Numbered from the stretch's first letter, positions 1 to 7,367 are shown. The stretch is 8,754 nt of DNA from an uncultured Cellvibrio sp. (GCA_946886255.1 CAMPIG010000186.1:1-8754), one strand, 5' to 3'. Numbers and translations: made by a program. The notes: generated by a model not told the origin, from the letters alone.

Positions 1-77
1 CGATTGCTGGCTGGATTGCGTTTTTGTGGGGTGATTATATTAATCGCACCTATCTACAGCTTTTTGTTTCTCCCTGA
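1..77 (+). CDS. pilD: Type IV prepilin peptidase/N-methyltransferase, C-terminal end only
   Basis: The frame starting at base 3 is open from the window edge and encodes 24 residues, IAGWIAFLWGDYINR followed by TYLQLFVSP, ending at TGA 75-77. The AGWIAFLWGD stretch matches the last membrane helix and short tail usual for PilD/XcpA prepilin peptidases, inner-membrane enzymes that cleave and N-methylate type IV pilins and type II secretion pseudopilins. The identification also leans on position, because pilD directly precedes coaE in Pseudomonas and relatives. The catalytic aspartates and the zinc-binding loop lie upstream of the window and cannot be checked. The next gene begins 17 bases after the stop, so the two are probably co-transcribed. 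Confidence 0.75.
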   Translation, partial: IAGWIAFLWGDYINRTYLQLFVSP

Positions 78-94
78 TCGCGCGATCAATACTT

Positions 95-703
95 GTGAAA
101 CGAAAATTAATCATTGGTTTAACGGGCGGAATCGGTAGCGGCAAGTCGGAAGTGTCCCGCCGATTCCAGTCGCTTGGTATTGTGGTAGTAGATGCCGACG
201 AGGTGGCTCGTCTTGTGGTTGAACCCGGCCAAGCTGCTCTGGCTGATATCGCTACCCATTTTGGTTCACACATAGTATCAGTGGATGGCCGCTTGAATCG
301 TGCACTGTTGCGCAAGATTATTTTTTCTCAACCAGAAGAAAAGCGTTGGCTTGAGGCGCTATTACATCCTTTGATTAACCAGGAAATCCGTCAGCAGTTG
401 GCGGACGCAACCAGCCCTTATACGATGCTTTCTTCACCGTTGCTACTGGAAACCCGTCAACACGAACTGGTGGATCGCATTTTGGTTATTGATGCGAGTG
501 AAGCGTTGCAAGTCGCTCGGGCTGGCAGCAGGGATGGTAATAGCAGCGAGCAGATCAAAGCGATTATGGCTACACAACTCAGCCGTGAAGCGCGTAACAG
601 TCTGGCCGACGATATTATTCATAACCACGGTGATTTGTTGGAGTTGGATGAGCAGGTGAACACTTTGCATCAACAATATATGGCATTGACTGTCACTGAA
701 TGA
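95..703 (+). CDS. coaE: Dephospho-CoA kinase
   Basis: CoaE phosphorylates the ribose 3'-hydroxyl of dephospho-CoA with ATP, the last step of coenzyme A synthesis, in the cytoplasm. The 202-residue product has the usual family length. It opens with a Walker A loop GGIGSGKS at residues 11-18, followed by DAD at 33-35, where the first Asp is the expected catalytic residue. Further in are LHPLI near residue 91, a lid region around RDGNSS, and the conserved SREARNSLADDIIHN block near residues 163-177. The chosen start is GTG at 95, which places the P-loop at the normal distance from the N-terminus. There is no ATG nearby and no clear Shine-Dalgarno, so translation may be coupled to pilD, whose stop is 17 bases upstream. 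yacG follows after 78 bases. No catalytic motif is missing. Confidence 0.96.
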   Translation: MKRKLIIGLTGGIGSGKSEVSRRFQSLGIVVVDADEVARLVVEPGQAALADIATHFGSHIVSVDGRLNRALLRKIIFSQPEEKRWLEALLHPLINQEIRQQLADATSPYTMLSSPLLLETRQHELVDRILVIDASEALQVARAGSRDGNSSEQIKAIMATQLSREARNSLADDIIHNHGDLLELDEQVNTLHQQYMALTVTE

Positions 704-781
704 TCCCTTTATTTGGCCTGAACCGGCTTTTAATTTCTCTGCCGAAGATGAACCGACTCACTTTAATTTGATACTTCTGTT

Positions 782-982
782 ATGACGAATACTGACCATC
801 AAGAACCGCTTAAGCTCGCCTGCCCTATTTGTAAGAAAACGATCTACTGGACGGATGACTATCCGTTTCGTCCGTTTTGCAGTGATCGTTGCCGGCTGAT
901 TGATTTGGGAGAATGGGCCAGTGAAGGGCATCGGATTCCCGGGGAGAAAATTGATTTGAATGATGATGAGGAGAGGGATTAA
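782..982 (+). CDS. yacG: DNA gyrase inhibitor YacG, zinc-binding protein
   Basis: This 66-residue cytoplasmic protein has the four-cysteine zinc site of the YacG/DUF329 family: C14-P-I-C17 and C33-S-D-R-C37, with the family-typical Tyr-Pro-Phe-Arg-Pro-Phe-Cys run before the second pair. After the zinc knuckle come LIDLGEWA and a GHRIPG stretch, then an acidic tail (DDEERD). In Escherichia coli YacG binds GyrB and blocks DNA binding by gyrase; that function is transferred from the family. The ATG at 782 gives the standard N-terminus. No Shine-Dalgarno is visible, and the ATG overlaps the stop of an upstream 31-codon open frame that may be a decayed gene. The gene is the last of the pilD-coaE-yacG group and converges on the Nudix gene, from which it is separated by a palindrome. 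Confidence 0.94.
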   Translation: MTNTDHQEPLKLACPICKKTIYWTDDYPFRPFCSDRCRLIDLGEWASEGHRIPGEKIDLNDDEERD

Positions 983-1019
983 TTGGGTTCTTTGCCGAGC
1001 TGCAAGGACGGATTGATTG

Positions 1020-1064
1020 GCAAGTTTGGTGTCGGATTACGCTTTGCTAATCCGACCTACTTGC
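1020..1064. repeat. REP-like palindrome between convergent genes
   Basis: A perfect 9-bp inverted repeat, GTCGGATTA (1031-1039) and TAATCCGAC (1048-1056), encloses an 8-base loop. An outer 6-bp pair, GCAAGT (1020-1025) and ACTTGC (1059-1064), extends the fold with an asymmetric internal loop. Read on the minus strand the inner hairpin is immediately preceded by GTAG, the tetranucleotide that marks REP sequences handled by RAYT transposases. GGATTA...TAATCC hairpins flanked by GTAGG or CCTAC are common between genes of proteobacteria. The TAG of that GTAG is the stop codon of the Nudix/ThiE-like gene. No T-run follows on either strand, so a classical intrinsic terminator is unlikely; 3'-end protection or a bidirectional barrier is possible. 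Only one copy lies in this window, so repeat status is inferred. Confidence 0.6.
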
Positions 1065-2001
1065 TCCAAAAACAACTGATGGCTGCGATGCCTTGTCCAC
1101 CATGGGCTTTTGCAATCTTAATATCATTGCCATCTATTCCACCTAACGCAAACACCGGCACACCGGTGTTTTGCACCAGCGCCGCGAATTTCTCCCAGCC
1201 TAGTACCGCTGCATTCGGATGCGAAGACGTCGGGGCGACGGGTGATAGGCATACATAATCCACACCTATACGTAGCGCTTGCTGAATTTCTTCTGCGTTA
1301 TGACACGAAGCGCCTAATAATTTTGACTCACCTATCGGACGGGATTCATAAGTTCTTAATTCGTGGCTGTTGAGGTGAAGGCCATCACCAGCACACTGGA
1401 AAAAGTTATGCAGCGTGGTGTTGCAGAGTAACTTTGCCTGATACTGCTCGCACAATGTTTTGGCCAACTGAGCCAAGTCCCTGAATTGTTCCGGCGACGC
1501 GGAGGGGTAACGTAGCTGAACCAGACGAATGCCACGTTGCAAGGCCCGCTCCAGTCGAAATAAAAAATCAGCAGGCGAATCAAAGTCACCGGTAATCAAC
1601 AAACTATCGGGTAGTTGCAGTGCGGTAATGATGGGTTTATTAGCGGCAGGAAAAGTGTAATCACTCAGCTCCGGGACTGTAACCCAGCAAATGGGTTGCC
1701 CTTCGACACCACGAGGCTCCCCGGAAAAGGCGAGCACTTTATATACATCTAAAAAAACCGATTTATCCACGTAATCATGGCGAATTTGAATCAGCGGTTC
1801 TGTGCGTTCAACCTGAATATCAAGTTCTTCATAAAGTTCGCGTTGCAGCGCCTGATGAATTGTCTCACCAGCATCTACCTTTCCGCCCGGAAATTCCCAC
1901 AAGCCGCCCTGGTGCGCATCGGCGGCGCGGCGCGCGATAAGAATTTTGCCATCGGAGTTAACAATAACGCCGACGGCCACATGAACAATTTTTACTGCCA
2001 T
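1057..2001 (-). CDS. Nudix hydrolase fused to a ThiE/TenI-like domain (MutT-type)
   Basis: This 314-residue protein joins two domains. Residues 1-130 are a MutT-like Nudix hydrolase, expected to hydrolyse oxidised nucleotides such as 8-oxo-dGTP. Its Nudix box runs from G40 to I62, with E46, R54-E55 and E58-E59 in place; the usual Gly near the end is Asp61. Residues 133-314 form a thiamine-phosphate-synthase-like TIM barrel (VQLR 161-164, GLHL 207-210, GASCHN 230-235, LSPVAPT 252-258, ALGG 285-288). The barrel lacks several residues of true ThiE: QLR is followed by YPS instead of EKD, an IND-type motif is CNT, and the lysine of PTxTK is His261. A TenI-like or unknown role is therefore more likely than thiamine phosphate synthesis. 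Such fusions sit downstream of argJ in Pseudomonas. The ATG lies 2 bases after the argJ stop without a clear Shine-Dalgarno, which suggests coupling. Confidence 0.9.
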   Translation of the reverse strand: MAVKIVHVAVGVIVNSDGKILIARRAADAHQGGLWEFPGGKVDAGETIHQALQRELYEELDIQVERTEPLIQIRHDYVDKSVFLDVYKVLAFSGEPRGVEGQPICWVTVPELSDYTFPAANKPIITALQLPDSLLITGDFDSPADFLFRLERALQRGIRLVQLRYPSASPEQFRDLAQLAKTLCEQYQAKLLCNTTLHNFFQCAGDGLHLNSHELRTYESRPIGESKLLGASCHNAEEIQQALRIGVDYVCLSPVAPTSSHPNAAVLGWEKFAALVQNTGVPVFALGGIDGNDIKIAKAHGGQGIAAISCFWSK

Positions 2002-2003
2002 AA

Positions 2004-3224
2004 CTACGAACGGTAATCTGCGTTGATGCGAACATACTCGTAGGATAAGTCAGTCGTCCACACAGTCTCAGCTACACTACCGCGACCGAGATCGATACGA
2101 ATAGCGATGTCTTCACCTTTCATAACGCCTTGGCCCTGCTCTTCGGTGTAGCTCGCTGCACGTCCGCCATTTTCTACAATCAAAACATCATTGAGATGAA
2201 CGCGCACTTTGGTTGCATCAAGATCAGGCACACCGGCATAACCAATGGCCGCCACAATACGTCCCCAGTTAGGATCGGAGGCAAACAGCGCGGTTTTAAT
2301 CAACGGCGAATGCGCAACAGCGTAGGCCACATCCAGGCATTCGTCGCGATTTGCGCCACCACTGACAGCAACAGTTACAAATTTGGTCGCGCCTTCACCA
2401 TCGCTGACAATACTTTTCGCCAGATGAATATACGCAGCAAAAATAATGTCTTTCAGTTTTTCATATAGCTCGCCGTCAGGCTTGTTAACCTCTGGCAAAT
2501 CAACCTGGCCAGTAGCAATAAGAATGCACGAATCGTTGGTGGAGGTATCACCATCGATAGTGATACGATTGAAGGATTTATCGGCGGCCTCCCGCGCTAA
2601 TTGCTGCAATAAAGGCTGCGCAATCCTGGCATCGGTCGCGATATAACCCAGCATGGTTGCCATGTTGGGTTTGATCATGCCCGCGCCTTTGGCAATGCCA
2701 TTGACGGTAATTGTTTTACCTTGGTATTCGATTTGTTGGCTGAAACCTTTAGGGCGCGTATCGGTTGTCATGATACCGGCACCCGCATCGGCCCAACCTT
2801 GTTCGGTTGCGTTTGCCAGGGCCTCCGGAATTACCGCGATGATTTTCGTAACCGGTAAAGGCTCACCAATCACACCGGTAGAAAAGGGTAAAACCTGCTC
2901 GGGCTTAACACCGGTTTGTTGCGCGATGGCTTCACATGTTGCCTTGGCATCACGCAAGCCTTGCTCACCGGTGCAAGCGTTAGCATTACCGGAGTTAATC
3001 ACTAAATAACGAATCGGCGCAGCCGCCAAGTGCGCTTTGCACAATGTCACCGGCGCTGCGCAGAAAGCGTTTTTTGTAAACACACCGGCAACAGCACTTC
3101 CTTCTGCCAGTTCAAACAACACGACATCACGACGGTTTTGACGCTTGATACCCGCACAAACAGCGGTGAGTTTCACACCCGCTACCGGGTGCATGGAAGG
3201 GAATGGATATTCACCAACGGCCAT
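2004..3224 (-). CDS. argJ: Bifunctional ornithine acetyltransferase / N-acetylglutamate synthase
   Basis: ArgJ moves the acetyl group from N-acetylornithine to glutamate, closing the cyclic arginine pathway; bifunctional forms also make N-acetylglutamate from acetyl-CoA. The 406-residue length is normal. The precursor cleaves itself between Ala189 and Thr190 in KPNMATML, and Thr190 becomes the nucleophile of the beta chain. Other family blocks are NSGNANACTG (77-86), FSTGVIGEPLP (114-124), TTDTRPK (153-159), TIDGDTSTNDS in the beta chain, and the C-terminal YVRINADYRS. Whether it is mono- or bifunctional cannot be told from motifs alone. The ATG at 3224 gives the usual N-terminus; an in-frame TGA closes the frame just upstream. 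AGGA lies 11 bases before it, and a second, out-of-frame ATG lies between. The gene follows secA by 90 bases and precedes the Nudix gene by 2. Confidence 0.96.
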   Translation of the reverse strand: MAVGEYPFPSMHPVAGVKLTAVCAGIKRQNRRDVVLFELAEGSAVAGVFTKNAFCAAPVTLCKAHLAAAPIRYLVINSGNANACTGEQGLRDAKATCEAIAQQTGVKPEQVLPFSTGVIGEPLPVTKIIAVIPEALANATEQGWADAGAGIMTTDTRPKGFSQQIEYQGKTITVNGIAKGAGMIKPNMATMLGYIATDARIAQPLLQQLAREAADKSFNRITIDGDTSTNDSCILIATGQVDLPEVNKPDGELYEKLKDIIFAAYIHLAKSIVSDGEGATKFVTVAVSGGANRDECLDVAYAVAHSPLIKTALFASDPNWGRIVAAIGYAGVPDLDATKVRVHLNDVLIVENGGRAASYTEEQGQGVMKGEDIAIRIDLGRGSVAETVWTTDLSYEYVRINADYRS

Positions 3225-3261
3225 GATTCATAATTCCTGTGCTATTTGCGACGATACTTTT

Positions 3262-3297
3262 AAACCACAGACACCGGTTAAACGACAGGCACCGGTT
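3262..3297. repeat. Tandem 18-bp repeat, two copies, between secA and argJ
   Basis: Two head-to-tail 18-mers abut exactly: AAACCACAGACACCGGTT at 3262-3279 and AAACGACAGGCACCGGTT at 3280-3297, differing at two positions. Each ends in the palindromic core ACCGGT. The second copy also contributes to a hairpin just after the secA stop: on the minus strand GGTT (3305-3302) pairs with AACC (3297-3294) and GGCA (3314-3311) with TGCC (3291-3288). The place, in the 90-base secA-argJ gap, would suit a regulator site for argJ, but the sequence does not resemble the ArgR box and no binding protein can be named. Confidence 0.6.
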
Positions 3298-3314
3298 GCT
3301 CAACCTTTAATGCC

Positions 3315-6023
3315 TTACTCCAATTGTCCATGACACTGTTTATATTTTTTCCCCGAACCACAAGGACATGGATCGTTGCGACCAACTTTTCGCCCCTGGC
3401 GTACAAACGGCTCAGGTTGTTGATGATCGCGCTCGGGCAGCTGCTCTTCGCCCATAGCGGAAACTTGTTCATGTTGCAGCATCATTTTTTGCCGTTCCAA
3501 TGCTTCACGACGTTGTTTTTCCATCGCTTCCATTTGTTCGCGTGTAATCGGCTCAACACGCGCAAGCAGATGGATCGTTTCGCGCTTTACGGTTTCCAAT
3601 AATTGCTGGAAGAGTTCAAACGCTTCACGTTTGTATTCCTGCTTCGGATTTTTCTGCGCATAGGAACGCAGATTAATGCCTTGACGCAGATGATCCATAT
3701 TAGCCAGATGTTCTTTCCAGGCGTTGTCCAATACCTGCAACATTACTTGTTTTTCAATCTCCACCATGATGTTGCCAATGCGTTCGCATTTCGCATCATA
3801 GCCCGCCTGGATTTCAGCGAGGATTTTCTCACGCAGCTTTTCTTCATGCAGACGATTGTCTTCATCGAGCCATTTGGCAACAGGCAACTGCAAACCAAAA
3901 TCTGTCTCAATCTGCTTTTCCAGGCCGGAAATATTCCATTGATCCTCAATGCTCATCGGTGGAATAAAATGGCTGATCATGTCATCGACTACGTCTCCAC
4001 GAACCGTGTTAACGGTGTCGCGAATAGTGTCGGCATCTAACAGTTGATTGCGTTGGTGATAAATAATTTGCCGTTGTTCGTTGGCAACGTCATCAAACTC
4101 TAGCAATTGCTTACGAATATCAAAGTTGCGGCCTTCGACTTTGCGCTGGGCTTTTTCAATGGCATTATTAACCATGCGGTGCTCAATGGCTTCACCCTTG
4201 TTCATACCCAGTGCTTGCATAAAACCGCGCACGCGATCAGATGCAAAGATTCGCATCAAGTTGTCTTCTAACGACAGATAAAAACGCGTTAAGCCAGGAT
4301 CCCCCTGACGACCCGCACGACCGCGCAACTGGTTATCAATACGGCGGGACTCGTGGCGCTCTGTCCCGATAATATGCAGGCCGCCCGCCGCAATAACTAT
4401 TTCGTGACGTTTTTGCCACTCGGCCTTAATGACGGCAACTTGTGCTTCGGTCGGATTTTCCAATGCGGCCACTTCCGCTTCCCATTTACCACCCAACACG
4501 ATATCCGTACCCCGGCCCGCCATGTTGGTCGCAATCGTGACCGCGCCTGGGCGACCCGCCTGGGCAATAATCTCCGCTTCCTGTGCGTGAAATTTGGCGT
4601 TAAGTACCTGGTGTTTAATACCCGCTTTATTCAAGCGACGCGACATTTCTTCCGAGGTTTCGATGGATGCAGTACCCACCAGAATCGGAGCATTTTTTTC
4701 CTGATAGGTTTTGATGTCCTCAACGATTGCATCATATTTTTCTTCTACTGACAGAAAAACCAAATCGTTCAGGTCGACACGCTGTACTGTCTTGTTGGTA
4801 GGAATTACCACGACATCAAGACGATAAATCTCACGGAATTCATAGGCCTCGGTGTCTGCCGTACCGGTCATGCCCGCAAGAATCGGATATAGACGGAAAT
4901 AATTCTGGAAGGTAGTCGACGCAAGTGTTTGACTCTCGCTTTGAATCGGTACGCCTTCTTTGGCCTCCAGTGCCTGATGCAGACCTTCCGATAGACGACG
5001 CCCCTGCATGGTGCGGCCGGTGTGCTCATCAATCAAGACAACCTGATTCTCCTGAACGATGTACTCTACATCGCGATGGAATAATGCATGGGCGCGCAAG
5101 GCTGAATTAACGTGATGCAATAACGCCAAATTATTGGCCGCGTAGAGATTTTGGTCCGGCTGCAGTAATTTTGCTTCAATCAATAAATCTTCTACGTGTT
5201 GATGCCCGCTTTCAGAGAGCTCCACCTGACGGGTTTTCTCATCAACAGAATAGTCGCCTTCACCGCCTTCTTCCTGTTGCGGCTTCAACCTGCCGACCAA
5301 TTGATTCATGCGTTTGTAAAGCTCTGAGCTATTCTCCGCAGCACCGGAGATCACCAGAGGCGTGCGTGCTTCATCAATCAGGATCGAGTCAACCTCATCC
5401 ACGATGGCAAAATACAGAGGCCGCTGAACTTTATCGGCTTTGCTCAATGCCATGTTGTCGCGCAAGTAGTCAAAACCGTATTCGTTATTGGTGCCGTAGG
5501 TAATATCCGCCGCGTAGGCTTCACGCTTTAAAGCAGAAGGCTGCATGGATTGGATAACACCAACTTTCATACCCAGAAATTCATAAACCGGGGCCATCCA
5601 CGCCGCGTCACGACTGGCCAGATAATCATTCACTGTAATCACGTGCACGCCCTTACCAGTCAGGGCGTGCAGGTAACTCGGCAGGGTTGCCACCAGTGTT
5701 TTACCTTCACCGGTACGCATTTCAGCGATACATCCTTCGTGCAGCGCCATACCACCGATAAGCTGCACATCGAAATGGCGCATCGACAAAACCCGGCGGC
5801 TTGCTTCACGCACTGTGGCAAAAGCTTCAGGTAAGAGCTGATCAACGGTCTCGCCTTGCTGGTAACGCTGACGATATTCGTCAGTTTTTGCCCGTAATTG
5901 TTCGTCAGTCAGCTTTTCCATGTCGGGCTCAAGCGCGTTAATTCGCGTCACAATCTTGCTCATGCGCTTGAGTTCACGATCATTTTTTGAACCGAATAAA
6001 GCTTTAGCTATAAAACCAATCAT
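3315..6023 (-). CDS. secA: Preprotein translocase ATPase SecA
   Basis: SecA is the motor that pushes unfolded preproteins through SecYEG at the inner membrane. The 902-residue length is almost the same as in Escherichia coli. The start [20 protein letters not shown] is the standard N-terminus. Walker A is MRTGEGKT at 102-109 and Walker B is [13 protein letters not shown] at 209-221. DVQLIGG (85-91) and [16 protein letters not shown] (175-190) belong to the first nucleotide-binding fold; [19 protein letters not shown] and [11 protein letters not shown] follow in the second. The C-terminus keeps the SecB- and lipid-binding zinc site, C886-P-C888...C897-H898. The gene lies 110 bases after the M23 peptidase gene and 90 before argJ. 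I see no SecM-like arrest ORF upstream and no strong Shine-Dalgarno before the ATG. Nothing appears truncated. Confidence 0.98.
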   Translation of the reverse strand: MIGFIAKALFGSKNDRELKRMSKIVTRINALEPDMEKLTDEQLRAKTDEYRQRYQQGETVDQLLPEAFATVREASRRVLSMRHFDVQLIGGMALHEGCIAEMRTGEGKTLVATLPSYLHALTGKGVHVITVNDYLASRDAAWMAPVYEFLGMKVGVIQSMQPSALKREAYAADITYGTNNEYGFDYLRDNMALSKADKVQRPLYFAIVDEVDSILIDEARTPLVISGAAENSSELYKRMNQLVGRLKPQQEEGGEGDYSVDEKTRQVELSESGHQHVEDLLIEAKLLQPDQNLYAANNLALLHHVNSALRAHALFHRDVEYIVQENQVVLIDEHTGRTMQGRRLSEGLHQALEAKEGVPIQSESQTLASTTFQNYFRLYPILAGMTGTADTEAYEFREIYRLDVVVIPTNKTVQRVDLNDLVFLSVEEKYDAIVEDIKTYQEKNAPILVGTASIETSEEMSRRLNKAGIKHQVLNAKFHAQEAEIIAQAGRPGAVTIATNMAGRGTDIVLGGKWEAEVAALENPTEAQVAVIKAEWQKRHEIVIAAGGLHIIGTERHESRRIDNQLRGRAGRQGDPGLTRFYLSLEDNLMRIFASDRVRGFMQALGMNKGEAIEHRMVNNAIEKAQRKVEGRNFDIRKQLLEFDDVANEQRQIIYHQRNQLLDADTIRDTVNTVRGDVVDDMISHFIPPMSIEDQWNISGLEKQIETDFGLQLPVAKWLDEDNRLHEEKLREKILAEIQAGYDAKCERIGNIMVEIEKQVMLQVLDNAWKEHLANMDHLRQGINLRSYAQKNPKQEYKREAFELFQQLLETVKRETIHLLARVEPITREQMEAMEKQRREALERQKMMLQHEQVSAMGEEQLPERDHQQPEPFVRQGRKVGRNDPCPCGSGKKYKQCHGQLE

Positions 6024-6133
6024 TTGATATACCGTAACTTATAAGAATGCAGATCTGAAATAAAATGAACCTGACAGCAAGGCTGGCAAGTAAACAGAAA
6101 GGTGCTCGTTAAAGCAAGCGGGGGAGAGGAGAA

Positions 6134-7066
6134 TTATCGGCTGGCGCGATGAATATAGGTTGCAGGATCGACAGGGCGACCGTGCTTGTAAACTTCAAAA
6201 TGAACGTGTGGACCAGTCGAGCGACCAGTGGAACCTACTAAAGCGATGATTTGGCCTTTTTTGACTACATCACCCACTTTTACGAGATTACTTTTGTTGT
6301 GGGCATAACGTGTGGCGTAGCCATTGCCATGATTGATTTCAACCATGTTGCCATATTCAGGGTGACGACCAGCAACGGTAACAACCCCGGCAGCGACCGA
6401 GATGACATCGGTGCCTTCACGGGCCGCGAAATCAACGCCAGCATGGAAAGCAACATTGCCAGTAAACGGATCGGTTCTGCGCCCAAAGCGGGAAGCCATC
6501 CAACCTTTTTGCACGGGTCGACCGGCAATAAAGATGTCATCCTGGATTTTGCGCTTGGCCAATAAAGCATCAAGCGTTTCCAGCTGTTGTTCGCGGTTTT
6601 CGATTTGATTAGAGAGCTGATCGATGATCCGAATCAGTTCAGGAGTAGACTGGGCCTGAGTGACCGCCGCTGTTTCCGGGCCGCCGACGGCAGGGGGCTG
6701 ACTGAAATCAAACTCGCCCTCTTCCAGCTTGGCAACGGTGGTCAACCGCTCACCCAAGGCATCCAGACGCACGAGACGTGCCTGCATTTCTGCGATTTTC
6801 ATCGTCAGCGCCGACAATTGTGCTTCGGCCTCCTGACGGGTTTTCTCCAGATGTTCTTTCTGGGCAATCAATTCATCTTCAAGCGCCTGACGGGACTCGG
6901 TATTAAAGAAGTCACCATTGTCCTGCGTTTCAAGCCAGTTGTAGCCAATAGCGCAGAGCACCCCAGGCATACCCAACAAGCAAACAGAGAGAAACGCACG
7001 AGTCCATCCCGCAATGGAGATGCTCCGTGACTGACCGTGATGCTTGTTGAGGATAATAATTTTCAT
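6134..7066 (-). CDS. Membrane-anchored M23 (LytM-type) peptidoglycan peptidase
   Basis: The 310-residue product has a short cytoplasmic N-terminus (MKIIILNKHHGQSRS), one membrane segment at about residues 22-44, and a charged coiled coil at roughly 57-115. A linker and a second helical stretch (about 141-171) follow, and then an M23 domain from about 185 to 305. The zinc-binding set is present: H208 and D212 in HAGVD, and H289 in HVH. H256 (YAH) and H287 complete the active-site pattern of LytM, so catalysis rather than EnvC-like regulation is expected, on D-Ala-containing cross-bridges in the periplasm. An M23 gene at this place, just before secA, is normal in Pseudomonas relatives. The start fits the family's N-terminus although no Shine-Dalgarno is clear. 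It is probably the first gene of the transcript leading to secA. Confidence 0.92.
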   Translation of the reverse strand: MKIIILNKHHGQSRSISIAGWTRAFLSVCLLGMPGVLCAIGYNWLETQDNGDFFNTESRQALEDELIAQKEHLEKTRQEAEAQLSALTMKIAEMQARLVRLDALGERLTTVAKLEEGEFDFSQPPAVGGPETAAVTQAQSTPELIRIIDQLSNQIENREQQLETLDALLAKRKIQDDIFIAGRPVQKGWMASRFGRRTDPFTGNVAFHAGVDFAAREGTDVISVAAGVVTVAGRHPEYGNMVEINHGNGYATRYAHNKSNLVKVGDVVKKGQIIALVGSTGRSTGPHVHFEVYKHGRPVDPATYIHRASR

Positions 7067-7161
7067 GCAATGAATGTTATCTGATTTGCCTAAACCAATT
7101 ATTAGTAATAGTAGGCATTTTAAGATTCTTGCTTAGACCAATATTGCCTTGTTGCGGATGT

Positions 7162-7189
7162 TTTATAACTCGAAGGACTTAAAAACCAA
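7162..7189 (-). promoter_or_regulatory. Candidate sigma-70 promoter for the M23-secA group
   Basis: On the minus strand TTGGTT (7189-7184) is followed after 16 bases by TATAAA (7167-7162). The -10 box matches five of six positions and the -35 only the leading TTG. Transcription would begin near 7155 and leave a leader of about 90 bases before the M23 ATG at 7066. A perfect TATAAT at 7202-7197, without a good -35, is an alternative. This is a sequence match only. Confidence 0.35.
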
Positions 7190-7212
7190 CTTCTTTATTA
7201 TAAACAATCACT

Positions 7213-7242
7213 TTGTCGTCCGTGATAACACAGATTTATAAG
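7213..7242 (+). promoter_or_regulatory. Candidate plus-strand promoter before a mini-ORF
   Basis: TTGTCG (7213-7218, four of six consensus positions) and TATAAG (7237-7242, five of six) are 18 bases apart. A transcript from near 7249 would reach GGGAGG at 7287 and the mini-ORF at 7300. It would be divergent from the M23-secA promoter. In an A+T-rich spacer such a match may arise by chance. Confidence 0.25.
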
Positions 7243-7299
7243 CAAAATTAGCACCAATTTCTGAAAAATCATCCGCCAATATCAGCGGGAGGTCGAAAT

Positions 7300-7329
7300 A
7301 TGGCACAGATGAAAGCTAATGATCAATAG
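7300..7329 (+). CDS. 9-residue mini-ORF with a strong Shine-Dalgarno
   Basis: ATG at 7300 opens a nine-codon frame, MAQMKANDQ, closed by TAG at 7327-7329. GGGAGG at 7287-7292 lies 7 bases before the ATG, a better ribosome site than that of any full-length gene in this window. The lpxC terminator hairpin begins 4 bases after the stop, so a plus-strand transcript would end the mini-ORF next to a stable stem-loop. It may be a leader-type peptide, a remnant of a gene once placed divergently between lpxC and the M23 gene, or chance. The peptide matches no family I know. Confidence 0.25.
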   Translation: MAQMKANDQ

Positions 7330-7333
7330 AAAA

Positions 7334-7367
7334 TTTCCACGACATCGGTTCACCAATCTCGTGGAAA
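7334..7367 (-). terminator. Intrinsic terminator of lpxC
   Basis: On the minus strand, 16 bases after the lpxC stop, TTTCCACGA (7367-7359) pairs perfectly with TCGTGGAAA (7342-7334). Inside, past a G-G mismatch, ATTGG and CCGAT pair with one wobble around a TGAA loop. The stem is followed directly by TTTTCTATT. A long stem plus T-run is the normal layout of a Rho-independent terminator and separates lpxC from the M23-secA group. No T-run follows on the plus strand. Confidence 0.75.

Noticed and set aside
700..771. 23-codon frame starting with an ATGA overlap at the coaE stop
   Set aside because: It has no ribosome site and no family resemblance; the overlap alone is not enough.
983..1258. 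91-codon plus-strand frame directly after yacG
   Set aside because: It begins at a TTG right after the yacG stop, runs through the palindrome and then antisense to the Nudix/ThiE-like gene, and resembles nothing.
1763..1771. DnaA-box-like TTATCCACG
   Set aside because: It is a single copy with a mismatch inside a coding region; no other boxes, A+T-rich unwinding element or origin context are nearby.
3262..3297. ArgR operator before argJ, suggested by two 18-bp units
   Set aside because: ARG boxes are imperfect TGAAT/ATTCA palindromes, usually spaced by a few bases. These units lack that pattern and abut directly.
3603..4751. Plus-strand open frames of 145 and 132 codons opposite secA
   Set aside because: Both are antisense shadows of a well-conserved gene, with low-complexity Phe/His-rich translations and no ribosome sites.
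6024..6133. SecM-like arrest peptide upstream of secA
   Set aside because: The minus strand of this 110-base gap contains no ATG-initiated frame and no signal-peptide-like sequence. A pyrimidine-rich tract follows the M23 stop but has no clear role.
6587..7030. 147-codon plus-strand open frame
   Set aside because: It is antisense to the M23 gene across its coiled-coil region, and no family features are visible.
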